The notes beneath the pieces were generated by a model. It worked only from the letters and a program-made list of their open reading frames with translations, ran no database searches and was not told the DNA's origin. Shown here one piece after another: positions 24,376 through 32,360 of a stretch of DNA of 64,000 nt (the first letter of the stretch is position 1; every line of letters begins with the position of its first letter). Both the position numbers and the translations under genes were made by a program. Origin of the DNA: Nocardioides conyzicola (GTDB lineage Bacteria > Actinomycetota > Actinomycetes > Propionibacteriales > Nocardioidaceae); contig NZ_BAABKM010000005.1 of the NCBI RefSeq assembly GCF_039543825.1, positions 310,001 through 374,000 of the forward strand, given 5' to 3'.

Positions 24376-27000
24376 GACGTCGAGCGGCACGGTGAGGTCG
24401 GCCGCGCCCCCCATCTGCTGACGCACTAGCGCCTCCAGGGTCTCGCGCTCCCCCGGCGCGACGTCGAACACGAGCTCGTCGTGGACCTGGAGCAGCATCC
24501 GCGAGCGCAGCCCCGCCTCCTTGACGGCGCGGTCGACGTTGAGCATGGCGACCTTGATCAGGTCGGCGGCCGAGCCCTGGATGGGTGCGTTGAGCGCCAT
24601 CCGCTCGGCCATCTCGCGGCGCTGCCGGTTGTCGCTGGTCAGGTCGGGCAGGTAGCGGCGCCGGCCCATGATGGTCTCGGTGAAGCCGGTCTTGCGGGCC
24701 TCCTCCACCACCCCGCCGAGGTAGTCGCGGATGCCGCCGAACGTCTGGAAGTACTCGTCCATCAGCCCCTGCGCCTCGCCCGGGCTGATCGCGAGCTGCT
24801 GGCCGAGGCCGAACGCCGAGAGGCCGTAGGCGAGGCCGTAGTTCATCGCCTTGATCTTGGCCCGCATCTCGACCGTGACGTCGTCGGCCGGGACGTCGAA
24901 GACCCGGGCCGCGGTGATCGAGTGGAAGTCGCGGCCGGAGCGGAACGCCTCGATCAGCAGCGCGTCCTCGGAGAGGTGGGCCATGATCCGCATCTCGATC
25001 TGGCTGTAGTCGGCGGTCATCAGCGATTCGAAGCCCGCGCCCACGACGAAGCCCTCGCGGATCCGGCGACCCTCCTCGGTGCGGATCGGGATGTTCTGCA
25101 GGTTGGGGTCGGTGCTGGACAGCCGGCCGGTCGCGGCGATCGTCTGGTTGAACGTCGTGTGGATCCGGCCGTCGCCCGAGACGGTCTTGAGCAGCCCCTC
25201 GATCGTCTGGCGCAGCCGGATGACGTCGCGGTGCCGCAGCAGGTGGAGCAGGAAGGGGTGCTCGGTCTTCACGTAGAGCGCCTGCAGCGCGTCGGCGTCG
25301 GTGGTGTAGCCGGTCTTGGTGCGCTTGGTCTTGGGCATGGCGAGCTCGTCGAAGAGCACGACCTGGAGCTGCTTCGGTGAGCCGAGGTTGATCTCCTTGC
25401 CGATCACCGCGTAGGCGTCCTCGGCCGCGGTGCGCACCTCGGTGGCGAAGTGGCTCTCCAGCGACTCGAGGTGGTCGACGTCGACCGCGATGCCGACCTG
25501 CTCCATCTGGGCGAGCAGGTCGACCAGCGGCAGCTCGACGTCGTTGAGGAGCGCCGTACCGCCCCGCTCGTCGAGCTCGTCGTCGAGCGCGGCCGCCAGG
25601 TCGAGCACGGCCCGGGCGTGCAGCATCTCCACCTCGCCGGCCGCCTCGTCGTCCAGGCCCAGGCTGAGCTGGCCGTCGTCGGTGCCGCCCTGCTTGAGCT
25701 CGCGCTTAAGGTAGCGCACGGTGAGGTCCGCGAGGTCGTAGGAGCGCTGGTCGGGACGCGCGAGGTACGCCGAGAGCGCGGTGTCGCGCGCCAGCCCGGC
25801 CAGCGGCATCCCCCAGGCGGCGAGCGCGAGCATCGGGCCCTTGGCGTCGTGCAGCACCTTCGGGCGGTCGGGGTCGGCGAGCCACCCGGCGAGCGCGGTC
25901 TGGTCGTCGGGCCCCAGCTCCTCGGCCGAGATCCAGGCGGCCGTCCCGTCGGCGGTCGCCAGCGCCACCGAGGTCACCTCGCCGGTGCCGGAGCCCCACC
26001 GGCCGACGACGTTGACGCCGACCCGGTCGCCGCTGGTGGCGTGCTCGGCCAGCCAGCCCGGGAGCTCCCCGCTGGTGAGCACGGACGTCGCCAGGTCGAA
26101 GCCCGAGTCGTCGATCTCCTCCTCGGAGGTGAGCGTCTCGAACAGCCGGTCCCGGAGCACCCGGAACTCGAGGCCGTCGAACAGCGTGTGCACCTCGTGC
26201 CGGTCCCACGGCTGGATGACGAGGTCGGTCGGCCGGAGCTCGAGGTCGAGGTCGCGCACCAGCCGGTTGAGGTGGCGGTTGCGGATGACGTCGCCGAGGT
26301 GCTCGCGCAGCGCCTCGCCCTTTTTGCCGGTGATCTCGTCGGCGTGGGCGATGACGTTGTCGAGGCCGTCGTACTGGTTGATCCACCGGGCGGCGTAGCC
26401 CGGACCGACGCCGGGCACGCCGGGCAGGTTGTCGGAGGTCTCCCCGACGATCGCGGCCAGCTCGGGGTAGCGCTCCGGGGGCAGGCCGTACTTGTCCTGG
26501 ACGGCCGTCGGCGTCATCCGGGCGAGGTCGGAGACCCCGCGCATCGGGTAGAGGACCGTCGAGCGGTCGGTGACCAGCTGGAGGGAGTCGCGGTCGCCGG
26601 TGAGGATCAGGACCTCCATCTCCTCGTCCTCGAGCGCCTGGGTGACCAGGGTGGCGATGATGTCGTCGGCCTCGTAGCCGTCCTTCTTGAGGAACGGGAT
26701 GCGCAGCGCGTTGAGCACCTCCTCGATCAGCGGCAGCTGGCTGCTGAACTCGCTCGGCGTCTTGTTGCGCTTCGCCTTGTACTCGGAGTACTCGGCCAGC
26801 CGGAACGTCTGCCGGGAGACGTCGAACGCGACCCCGACGTGGGTCGGCTGCTCGTCACGCAGCACGTTGATGAGCATCGAGGTGAAGCCGTAGACGGCGT
26901 TGGTGTGCTGTCCGGTCGTGGTCGAGAAGTTCTCGACCGGGAGCGCGAAGAACGCGCGGTAGGCGAGCGAGTGACCGTCGAGAAGCAGGAGGCGAGGCAC
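24334..27000 (-). CDS. polA: DNA polymerase I
   Basis: An 888-residue polymerase for Okazaki-fragment processing and repair. Residues 1 to about 290 are the 5'-3' exonuclease (LLLDGHSLAYRAFFAL, KDGYEADDIIATL, LTGDRDSLQLV). Residues about 300-480 keep the 3'-5' exonuclease fold, but the acidic metal ligands are not visible (VGVNVVGRWG where DxE is expected), so proofreading is probably lost. The polymerase domain has motif A (TADYSQIEMRIMAHLSED), motif B (KAMNYGLAYG, with Tyr721 where E. coli has Phe762) and motif C (LQVHDELVFDV). GTG 27000 follows TAGAGT by six bases. Confidence 0.98.
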   Translation of the reverse strand: MPRLLLLDGHSLAYRAFFALPVENFSTTTGQHTNAVYGFTSMLINVLRDEQPTHVGVAFDVSRQTFRLAEYSEYKAKRNKTPSEFSSQLPLIEEVLNALRIPFLKKDGYEADDIIATLVTQALEDEEMEVLILTGDRDSLQLVTDRSTVLYPMRGVSDLARMTPTAVQDKYGLPPERYPELAAIVGETSDNLPGVPGVGPGYAARWINQYDGLDNVIAHADEITGKKGEALREHLGDVIRNRHLNRLVRDLDLELRPTDLVIQPWDRHEVHTLFDGLEFRVLRDRLFETLTSEEEIDDSGFDLATSVLTSGELPGWLAEHATSGDRVGVNVVGRWGSGTGEVTSVALATADGTAAWISAEELGPDDQTALAGWLADPDRPKVLHDAKGPMLALAAWGMPLAGLARDTALSAYLARPDQRSYDLADLTVRYLKRELKQGGTDDGQLSLGLDDEAAGEVEMLHARAVLDLAAALDDELDERGGTALLNDVELPLVDLLAQMEQVGIAVDVDHLESLESHFATEVRTAAEDAYAVIGKEINLGSPKQLQVVLFDELAMPKTKRTKTGYTTDADALQALYVKTEHPFLLHLLRHRDVIRLRQTIEGLLKTVSGDGRIHTTFNQTIAATGRLSSTDPNLQNIPIRTEEGRRIREGFVVGAGFESLMTADYSQIEMRIMAHLSEDALLIEAFRSGRDFHSITAARVFDVPADDVTVEMRAKIKAMNYGLAYGLSAFGLGQQLAISPGEAQGLMDEYFQTFGGIRDYLGGVVEEARKTGFTETIMGRRRYLPDLTSDNRQRREMAERMALNAPIQGSAADLIKVAMLNVDRAVKEAGLRSRMLLQVHDELVFDVAPGERETLEALVRQQMGGAADLTVPLDVSVGFGRSWHEAAH

Positions 27001-27006
27001 CCCGCG

Positions 27007-27012
27007 ACTCTA
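27007..27012 (-). promoter_or_regulatory. -10 element for a leaderless polA transcript
   Basis: On the minus strand TAGAGT, within TATAGAGT, ends six bases before the polA GTG at 27000. Confidence 0.5.
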
Positions 27013-27042
27013 TAGGCGTCCGCCGACAGGCAGGATGGCGCC

Positions 27043-27483
27043 ATGAGTGAGCGCAACGACGAGATGAGCGTGGACGACTACATCGCCTCCATGCCGCAGG
27101 GCATGGGCGGACTCAACGAGAAGATGGGCATCGAGCTCGTCGAGATCTCGGCCGAGCGGGTCGTCGGGACGATGCCCGTCGAGGGCAACACCCAGCCCTA
27201 CGGGCTGCTCCACGGCGGCGCCTCGGTGGTGCTCGCGGAGACCCTCGGCTCGGTCGGGTCGGCGGTGCACGCCCACCCGGACCGGCTCTCGGTCGGCATC
27301 GACATCAACGCCACCCACCACCGCTCGGCGACGTCCGGCACCGTCACCGGCGTCGCGACGGCCATCCACCTCGGCCGCACGACGGCGGCGTACGAGATCG
27401 TGATCACCGACGACCGCGGCAAGCGGGTCTGCACGTCGCGGATCACCTGCGCGTTGCTGCCGCGCGAGCGGTTCGACTCCTAG
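27043..27483 (+). CDS. PaaI-family hotdog thioesterase
   Basis: A 146-residue acyl-CoA thioesterase of the hotdog fold. The active-site region is YGLLHGGASVVLAETLGSVGS (about 56-76), with His and the catalytic acidic residue on the central helix. DINATHHRSATSGTVTGVA and GRTTAAYEIVITDDRGK are typical of the family. ATG 27043 is used; ATG 27064 (MSVDDYIASM) is possible. It is divergent from polA and its stop overlaps the GNAT stop on the other strand. The physiological substrate is unknown. Confidence 0.9.
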   Translation: MSERNDEMSVDDYIASMPQGMGGLNEKMGIELVEISAERVVGTMPVEGNTQPYGLLHGGASVVLAETLGSVGSAVHAHPDRLSVGIDINATHHRSATSGTVTGVATAIHLGRTTAAYEIVITDDRGKRVCTSRITCALLPRERFDS

Positions 27484-28055
27484 CCCTCGACGCCGGCCCG
27501 GCTCTTGCGCAGGGACCGGCGGGCGGCCAGCACCTGGGTGAGCTGGCGGCCGTTGCCGGCGCTGACCGGGCGTCGGTGCGCGCTGAGCCGGCTGCGGACG
27601 GCGTGGGTGGTGGCGACCCGGAGGACGGCGTACGGCCCCAGCGCGATGCGGGCCATGAAGCGGTTGGCGTCCCGGGACCCGGCGACCGCGGCCGTGGCGA
27701 CGTGCGCGACTCCGAGCTCCTCGGCCCAGGTCACCGCCGAGTCCATCAGCGCGGTGCCGATCCCGTGGCGTCGGTACGGCGCGAGCACGTGCGGTGACAG
27801 CGCGCGTACGACGGGCTCGCGGTTGATCGCGGACATCGTCGTGTGCTCGAGGTGGACGGCGCCGGCGAACGTGCCGTCGTACTCCGCCACGACGATCCGC
27901 TGGCAGTCGGACGCCAGCACCTCGGCGATCACGGACTCCATGTCGAGGGCCTGGTCCTCGGGCCCGACCCGGCGGATCACGTCGTTCCAGACCTCCGCCA
28001 GGTGGCTCGCATCGTTGGGGCTCACCGAGCGGAGCGACACCAGGGAGCGGTTCAT
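27480..28055 (-). CDS. GNAT family N-acetyltransferase
   Basis: A 191-residue acetyltransferase. The acetyl-CoA-binding motif A is LAPYRRHGIGTALMDSAVTWAEELG (about 92-115), after the strand IVVAEYDGTFAGAVHLE. The C-terminal 40 residues are basic (RSRLSAHRRPVSAGNGRQL) and not part of the fold. The start is ATG 28055 (MNRSLVSLRSVSPND). The acceptor cannot be inferred. It converges on the thioesterase gene. Confidence 0.85.
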   Translation of the reverse strand: MNRSLVSLRSVSPNDASHLAEVWNDVIRRVGPEDQALDMESVIAEVLASDCQRIVVAEYDGTFAGAVHLEHTTMSAINREPVVRALSPHVLAPYRRHGIGTALMDSAVTWAEELGVAHVATAAVAGSRDANRFMARIALGPYAVLRVATTHAVRSRLSAHRRPVSAGNGRQLTQVLAARRSLRKSRAGVEG

Positions 28056-28134
28056 CGCACCATGCCTAAGTCCGACCTTCCACAGGTCTGCCGTGCCTCC
28101 GTGTCCCCCGAACGCGGCTTCCAGCGGTAGAGAC

Positions 28135-28140
28135 TACGCT
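28135..28140 (+). promoter_or_regulatory. Possible -10 element upstream of the DUF554 gene
   Basis: TACGCT would give a leader of about 22 bases containing the Shine-Dalgarno AGAGGAG (28159-28165), four bases before GTG 28170. Confidence 0.35.
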
Positions 28141-28169
28141 CAGCGTCCCCGTCCTGTCAGAGGAGTCCT

Positions 28170-28916
28170 GTGATCCCCGGTCTCGGCACCGTCGTGAACG
28201 TCGCTACCGTGCTGACCGGCAGCGTCATCGGCGTGCTCCTGGGCAACCGGCTGCCGGTGCGGACCCGGGACGTCGTGACCGACTCGCTGGGCCTGGTGAC
28301 GCTGCTGATCGCCGCCACGTCGGCGATGGCCGTCCTGGACGACGACCTCTCGGACGCGGTCGGCGACAGCGCCCCGATGCTGATCGTGCTGGGCGCCCTC
28401 CTGGTCGGCGGCATCGTGGGCTCGTTGCTGCGCCTCGAGTCGAGGGTCGAGTCCCTGGGGGGCTGGCTGCAGGGTCGCCTGTCCGGCGCGGCCGACTCGG
28501 CGGAGCGGCACCGGTTCATCGAGGGCTTCGTGGTCTCGTCCCTGATCTTCTGCACCGGGCCGCTGACCATCCTCGGCTCCCTCAACGACGGGCTGGGCAA
28601 CGGAGCGGACCAGCTCTTCCTCAAGTCGGCGCTCGACGGGTTCGCCGCGATCGCGTTCGCGGCGTCCTTCGGCTGGGGTGTGGCGGCCAGCGTGGTGACG
28701 ATCATCGCCGTCCAGGGCAGCCTGACGCTGCTCGGGCTCGGGCTCGGGGACGTGCTCCCCGACGCGCAGCTCGCGGCCATCACGGCCACGGGTGGGCTCC
28801 TCCTCGTCGGCGTCGCCATGCGGCTGCTCCGGATCCGCGAGGTCCCCGTCGCCGACCTGCTGCCCGCGCTGCTCGTGGCACCGCTCCTCGTGACCGTCGT
28901 GGCCGCCCTCAACTGA
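28170..28916 (+). CDS. DUF554 family membrane protein
   Basis: A 248-residue integral membrane protein with about seven helices. It begins PGLGTVVNVATVLTGSVIG, and the central FVVSSLIFCTGPLTILGSLNDGLG is the DUF554 (YdfK/YqgA-like) signature. GTG 28170 has a good Shine-Dalgarno sequence (AGAGGAG). The family is thought to be a transporter or membrane protein of unknown substrate. It stands alone between a divergent GNAT gene and the binding-protein gene downstream. Confidence 0.88.
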   Translation: MIPGLGTVVNVATVLTGSVIGVLLGNRLPVRTRDVVTDSLGLVTLLIAATSAMAVLDDDLSDAVGDSAPMLIVLGALLVGGIVGSLLRLESRVESLGGWLQGRLSGAADSAERHRFIEGFVVSSLIFCTGPLTILGSLNDGLGNGADQLFLKSALDGFAAIAFAASFGWGVAASVVTIIAVQGSLTLLGLGLGDVLPDAQLAAITATGGLLLVGVAMRLLRIREVPVADLLPALLVAPLLVTVVAALN

Positions 28917-28926
28917 CTGTGCAGCA

Positions 28927-28955
28927 TTGACGTAACGGTTCGCTAACGACAGGGT
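28927..28955 (+). promoter_or_regulatory. Sigma-70-type promoter of the binding-protein gene
   Basis: TTGACG (28927-28932) and CAGGGT (28950-28955) are 17 bases apart, which gives a leader of about 105 bases before GTG 29067. Two TAACG repeats lie in the spacer and could be an operator. Confidence 0.5.
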
Positions 28956-29066
28956 GCCGTACAACCCTGCGCCCTACGGCCAGACCTACGGTGGCATGGC
29001 TATGCCCAACCTTTTCGGGAGGGCGGGCGCGGTGTACTGCATCAACGCGACAGAAAGGTTCACCCC

Positions 29067-30416
29067 GTGAATCGAACCAAGACCACCTGGGTACGGCTGA
29101 TGGCGGGCACAGCCGTCCTCGGCCTCGCCCTGACCGCTTGCGGCTCCGACTCTGAAGGCGACGCCAAGCCGGAAGCGAGCGACACCCCGACGGCGTCCGA
29201 CTCGGCCCCTGCTGCCGACGCGTTCACCGACGACAAGTGCGCCGCGAACCAGACCAGCGCAGACTCGTTCCGCGTCGGTGGCATCCTGCCGCTGACCGGT
29301 TCGCTCGCGTTCCTCGGACCCCCGGAGATCGCCGGTGTCGGCCTCGCCGTCTCGGACATCAACGCGGCCGGCGGCGTCAACGGCAGCAAGGCCTGCCACG
29401 ACGTCCAGGACTCCGGTGACTCCAGCGACATGTCGGTCTCGACTGCCTCTGCCGGCACGCTCGTCGCCAGCAAGCCGTCCGTGGTCATCGGTGCGGCTTC
29501 GTCCAGCGTCTCGCTGAACGTCGTCGACACCTTCGCCGACAACAAGATCACCGAGGTCTCCCCGGCCAACACGGCCGTCGACCTCAGCGGCTACTCGCCG
29601 TGGTACTTCCGCACCGCCCCGCCGGACGGCGTCCAGGGCAACGCGCTGGGCACCCTCATCTCCACCGACGGCTACACGAAGGTCGGCTTCCTGGTGTTCG
29701 CGGACACCTACGGCACCGGTCTGCGTGACGTCGTCGAGAAGACGGTGAAGGCCGCTGGTGGCTCCTGCACCTACGGTTGCAAGGGTGACGGCGACGAGTT
29801 CCCGCCGGGACAGACCACCTTCTCGTCCGAGGTCAGTGGCGTCATCGCCTCGAAGCCCGACGCGATCGTCATTCTGGCCTTCGACGAGACCAAGTCGATC
29901 GTTCCGGAGCTGAAGTCGCAGGGCTGGGACATGTCCAAGACCTACTTCACCGACGGCAACACGTCGGACTTCAGCAAGGACTTCGCCAAGGGCACCCTCA
30001 AGGGCGCTCAGGGCACCATCCCCGGTGCCGACCCGGACGCCACCTTCAAGGAGCGTCTCAGCGGTTGGGCCGAGGTCGGTGAGGGCGCTGCCCTGAAGGA
30101 CTACTCGTACGGCGCTGAGTCCTACGACGCGACCATCCTGGCGGCCCTCGCGGCGGTCAAGGGCGGCGCGACCGACTCGCAGACGGTCCGCGACAACTAC
30201 GCGGCCGTCTCGGGTGCCACCGACGGCAAGGAGTGCAAGACCTACGCCGACTGCGTCGCCCTGCTCAAGGACGGCTCGGAGATCCACTACACCGGTCCTT
30301 CGGGCATCGGTCCGATCGACGACGAGAACGACCCGTCGTCGGCGTTCGTCGGCATCTACACCTTCAACGCCGACAACAAGAACGAGCTCACCAGCACGGT
30401 CGAGGGCTCCAAGTGA
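29067..30416 (+). CDS. Branched-chain amino acid-type ABC transporter substrate-binding lipoprotein
   Basis: A 449-residue periplasmic-binding-protein type I (LivJ/Leu-Ile-Val family) lipoprotein. The lipobox LTAC puts the lipidated Cys at residue 25. An acidic, serine-rich linker (about 27-55) precedes the two-lobed binding fold: VGGILPLTGSLAFLGPPEIAG, VVIGAASSSVSLNVVD, AVDLSGYSPWYFRTAPPD and PDAIVILAFDETKSIVPEL. GTG 29067 has AAAGG upstream. It should feed the LivHMGF permease encoded on the opposite strand and facing it. The real ligand could be an amino acid, urea or another small amide or acid. Confidence 0.88.
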   Translation: MNRTKTTWVRLMAGTAVLGLALTACGSDSEGDAKPEASDTPTASDSAPAADAFTDDKCAANQTSADSFRVGGILPLTGSLAFLGPPEIAGVGLAVSDINAAGGVNGSKACHDVQDSGDSSDMSVSTASAGTLVASKPSVVIGAASSSVSLNVVDTFADNKITEVSPANTAVDLSGYSPWYFRTAPPDGVQGNALGTLISTDGYTKVGFLVFADTYGTGLRDVVEKTVKAAGGSCTYGCKGDGDEFPPGQTTFSSEVSGVIASKPDAIVILAFDETKSIVPELKSQGWDMSKTYFTDGNTSDFSKDFAKGTLKGAQGTIPGADPDATFKERLSGWAEVGEGAALKDYSYGAESYDATILAALAAVKGGATDSQTVRDNYAAVSGATDGKECKTYADCVALLKDGSEIHYTGPSGIGPIDDENDPSSAFVGIYTFNADNKNELTSTVEGSK

Positions 30417-30452
30417 CCCTGATCCACTGATCAGCTCAACCGCGTGATGCGG

Positions 30453-30480
30453 AGGGCCCCGGACCTCGGTCCGGGGCCCT
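30453..30480 (+). terminator. Hairpin terminator of the binding-protein gene
   Basis: Perfect 12-base arms (30453-30464 and 30469-30480) with loop CTCG are followed by TCGTCGTTCT. It begins 36 bases after the stop codon. Confidence 0.8.
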
Positions 30481-30508
30481 TCGTCGTTCTCACCGACGCC
30501 GCCACCGT

Positions 30509-30571
30509 CGTCGAGTGACGTGAAAAGGCCCCTGGGAGCTGCTCCCAGGGGCCTTTTCACGTCACTCGACG
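30509..30571. terminator. 63-base near-perfect palindrome, bidirectional terminator
   Basis: Perfect 31-base arms (30509-30539 and 30541-30571) meet at a single central base (T30540). AAAAGGCCCC in the left arm and GGGGCCTTTT in the right arm give a run of T on either strand, so it can end transcription from both sides. It lies between the converging binding-protein gene and livF. Confidence 0.9.
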
Positions 30572-30591
30572 CTCCGTGCGTCGCCAGCTGC

Positions 30592-31377
30592 TCAGTGCGA
30601 GTCGCGCTCCTCGTCGACGTCCTTGGCGAGCGTGCCGAGGTAGAGCTCGATCACCTTGGGGTCGTTGGCCAGCTCGCGACCGGTGCCGCTGTAGGCGTCC
30701 CGGCCCTGGTCGAGGACGTAGCCGCGGTCGCAGATCTGCAGGCAGCGACGCGCGTTCTGCTCGACCATCACGACGCAGACGCCGGTCTTGTTGATCCGCC
30801 GGGTGCGCAGGAACGTCTCGTCCTGACGGACCGGGGACAGGCCGGCGGACGGCTCGTCCAGGAGCAGCACCGAGGGCTCCATCATCAGCGCCCTGGCCAT
30901 GGCCAGGGACTGGCGCTCACCACCGGAGAGGGCGCCCGCGCTCTGGTTGCGGCGGTCGTGGAGGACCGGGAAGAGGTCCCACATCGCGGCCAGGCGCTCG
31001 CGGGCCTTCTTGGGCCGCAGGTACAGCCCCATCCGCAGGTTCTCCTCGATGCTCAGCGAGGGGAAGACGTTGTTGGTCTGCGGCACGAAGCCGACACCCA
31101 TCTCCACCAGCTGGTTGGTGCGCAGGTTGGTGATGTCACGCTCGCCGAGCATCACCGTGCCGGAGTGCACCTTGACCAGGCCGAACATCGCCTTGAGCAG
31201 CGTCGACTTGCCGGCGCCGTTCGGGCCGATGATGCCGATCATCTCGCCCGGGTACGCGACGAGGCTGCAGCCGTTGAGGATGTTGACCCCGGGGATGTAG
31301 CCCGCGACCACGTCCTTGGCCTCGACGACCGGCTTGCGCGTGTCCGTCACGGGCTCGTCCTTCTGCAGCGACGTCAT
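30592..31377 (-). CDS. livF: Branched-chain amino acid ABC transporter ATP-binding protein LivF
   Basis: A 261-residue ATPase of the LivF type. Walker A is GPNGAGKST (about 52-60), the signature is LSGGERQSLAMARALM, Walker B is PSVLLLDEPSAGLSP, and the H-loop is near VCVVMVEQNARRCL. It energises the LivHM permease together with LivG. ATG 31377 overlaps the livG stop (ATGA). It is the last gene of livH-livM-livG-livF, followed by the long palindromic terminator. Confidence 0.94.
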   Translation of the reverse strand: MTSLQKDEPVTDTRKPVVEAKDVVAGYIPGVNILNGCSLVAYPGEMIGIIGPNGAGKSTLLKAMFGLVKVHSGTVMLGERDITNLRTNQLVEMGVGFVPQTNNVFPSLSIEENLRMGLYLRPKKARERLAAMWDLFPVLHDRRNQSAGALSGGERQSLAMARALMMEPSVLLLDEPSAGLSPVRQDETFLRTRRINKTGVCVVMVEQNARRCLQICDRGYVLDQGRDAYSGTGRELANDPKVIELYLGTLAKDVDEERDSH

Positions 31378-32360
31378 CGCAGTCCCTCCGCCTCTTCGTC
31401 GGCCTGGCGTTCGGCATCCTCGGCGGCCACCTCTTCGGCGATCTCCTCGAGGGCCTCGTCGGTCAGCAGCGCGTCGTCGCCGAGGTCGGTGTCGTGGTGC
31501 GCGCCCAGGTAGGCGTCGATGACGGCCGGGTTGGACATGACCGTGTCGGCGGATCCCTCGGCGACGAGGCGACCCTCCGCCATCACCGCGACCCAGTCGG
31601 AGATGTGGCGTACGACGTGCATGTCGTGCTCGACGAACAGCACGGTCATGCCCTCGTCGCGCAGCGACTGGATGTGGCCCAGCAGCGACTGCGTCAGGGC
31701 CGGGTTCACGCCGGCCATCGGCTCGTCGAGCATGATCATCTTCGGGTCGCTCATCAGCGCACGCGCCATCTCGAGCAGCTTGCGCTGGCCGCCCGACAGG
31801 CTGCCGGCGTAGTCGTGCTTCTTCTCGTAGAGCTTGAAGCGCTGGAGCAGCTCGTCGGCCTTGGCCTCGATCTCACGCTCCTGCTGACGCCACACGGGAT
31901 GGAACATCGACTTGAAGAGGTTCTCGCCGGCCTGGTTCTGGGCGCCGAGCATCATGTTCTCGATGACGGTCATCCGGCTGAGCGCCTTGGTGAGCTGGAA
32001 GGTCCGGACCATCCCCGCCTGGGCCACGCTCGACGCCGAGGTCTTGTCGAGCTTGCGCCCGTCGAAGGACCAATGCGCCCCGGTCTTCGCCGACGTCGGC
32101 CGGTCGAAGCCCGTGATCAGGTTGAAGAACGTCGTCTTGCCGGCACCGTTCGGCCCGATCAGGGCGGTGATCAGGCCGCGCTGCACCTCGAGGTGACCCA
32201 CGTCGACCGCCGTCATGCCGCCGAACTGGCGGACGATGTTGTCGACGACCAGGATCGGGTCGGGCTTGGCGGCGCCGGGGTCGGGGTCGAAGCCGGCGGT
32301 CATCGCCTGCCGGGCCGCCGGGTCGGCGAGGCCGGTCGGCGCGATCGTGTGCTCAGACAT
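31374..32360 (-). CDS. livG: Branched-chain amino acid ABC transporter ATP-binding protein LivG
   Basis: A 328-residue ATPase. Walker A is GPNGAGKTTFFNLITGF, the signature is LSGGQRKLLEMARALM, Walker B is PKMIMLDEPMAGVNP, and the H-loop His is in VLFVEHDMHVV. It is longer than the usual 250-260 residues because of an N-terminal extension of about 30 residues and an acidic C-terminal tail of about 45 (EEIAEEVAAEDAERQADEE). The tail may be disordered. Its start overlaps livM by eight bases. Confidence 0.94.
   Translation of the reverse strand: MSEHTIAPTGLADPAARQAMTAGFDPDPGAAKPDPILVVDNIVRQFGGMTAVDVGHLEVQRGLITALIGPNGAGKTTFFNLITGFDRPTSAKTGAHWSFDGRKLDKTSASSVAQAGMVRTFQLTKALSRMTVIENMMLGAQNQAGENLFKSMFHPVWRQQEREIEAKADELLQRFKLYEKKHDYAGSLSGGQRKLLEMARALMSDPKMIMLDEPMAGVNPALTQSLLGHIQSLRDEGMTVLFVEHDMHVVRHISDWVAVMAEGRLVAEGSADTVMSNPAVIDAYLGAHHDTDLGDDALLTDEALEEIAEEVAAEDAERQADEEAEGLR

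Noticed and set aside
30509..30571. Identical N-termini of two frames leaving the palindrome in both directions
   Set aside because: Both would begin in the inverted repeat itself, so the identity (MKRPLGAAPRG...) is a result of palindromic DNA and not a gene duplication.
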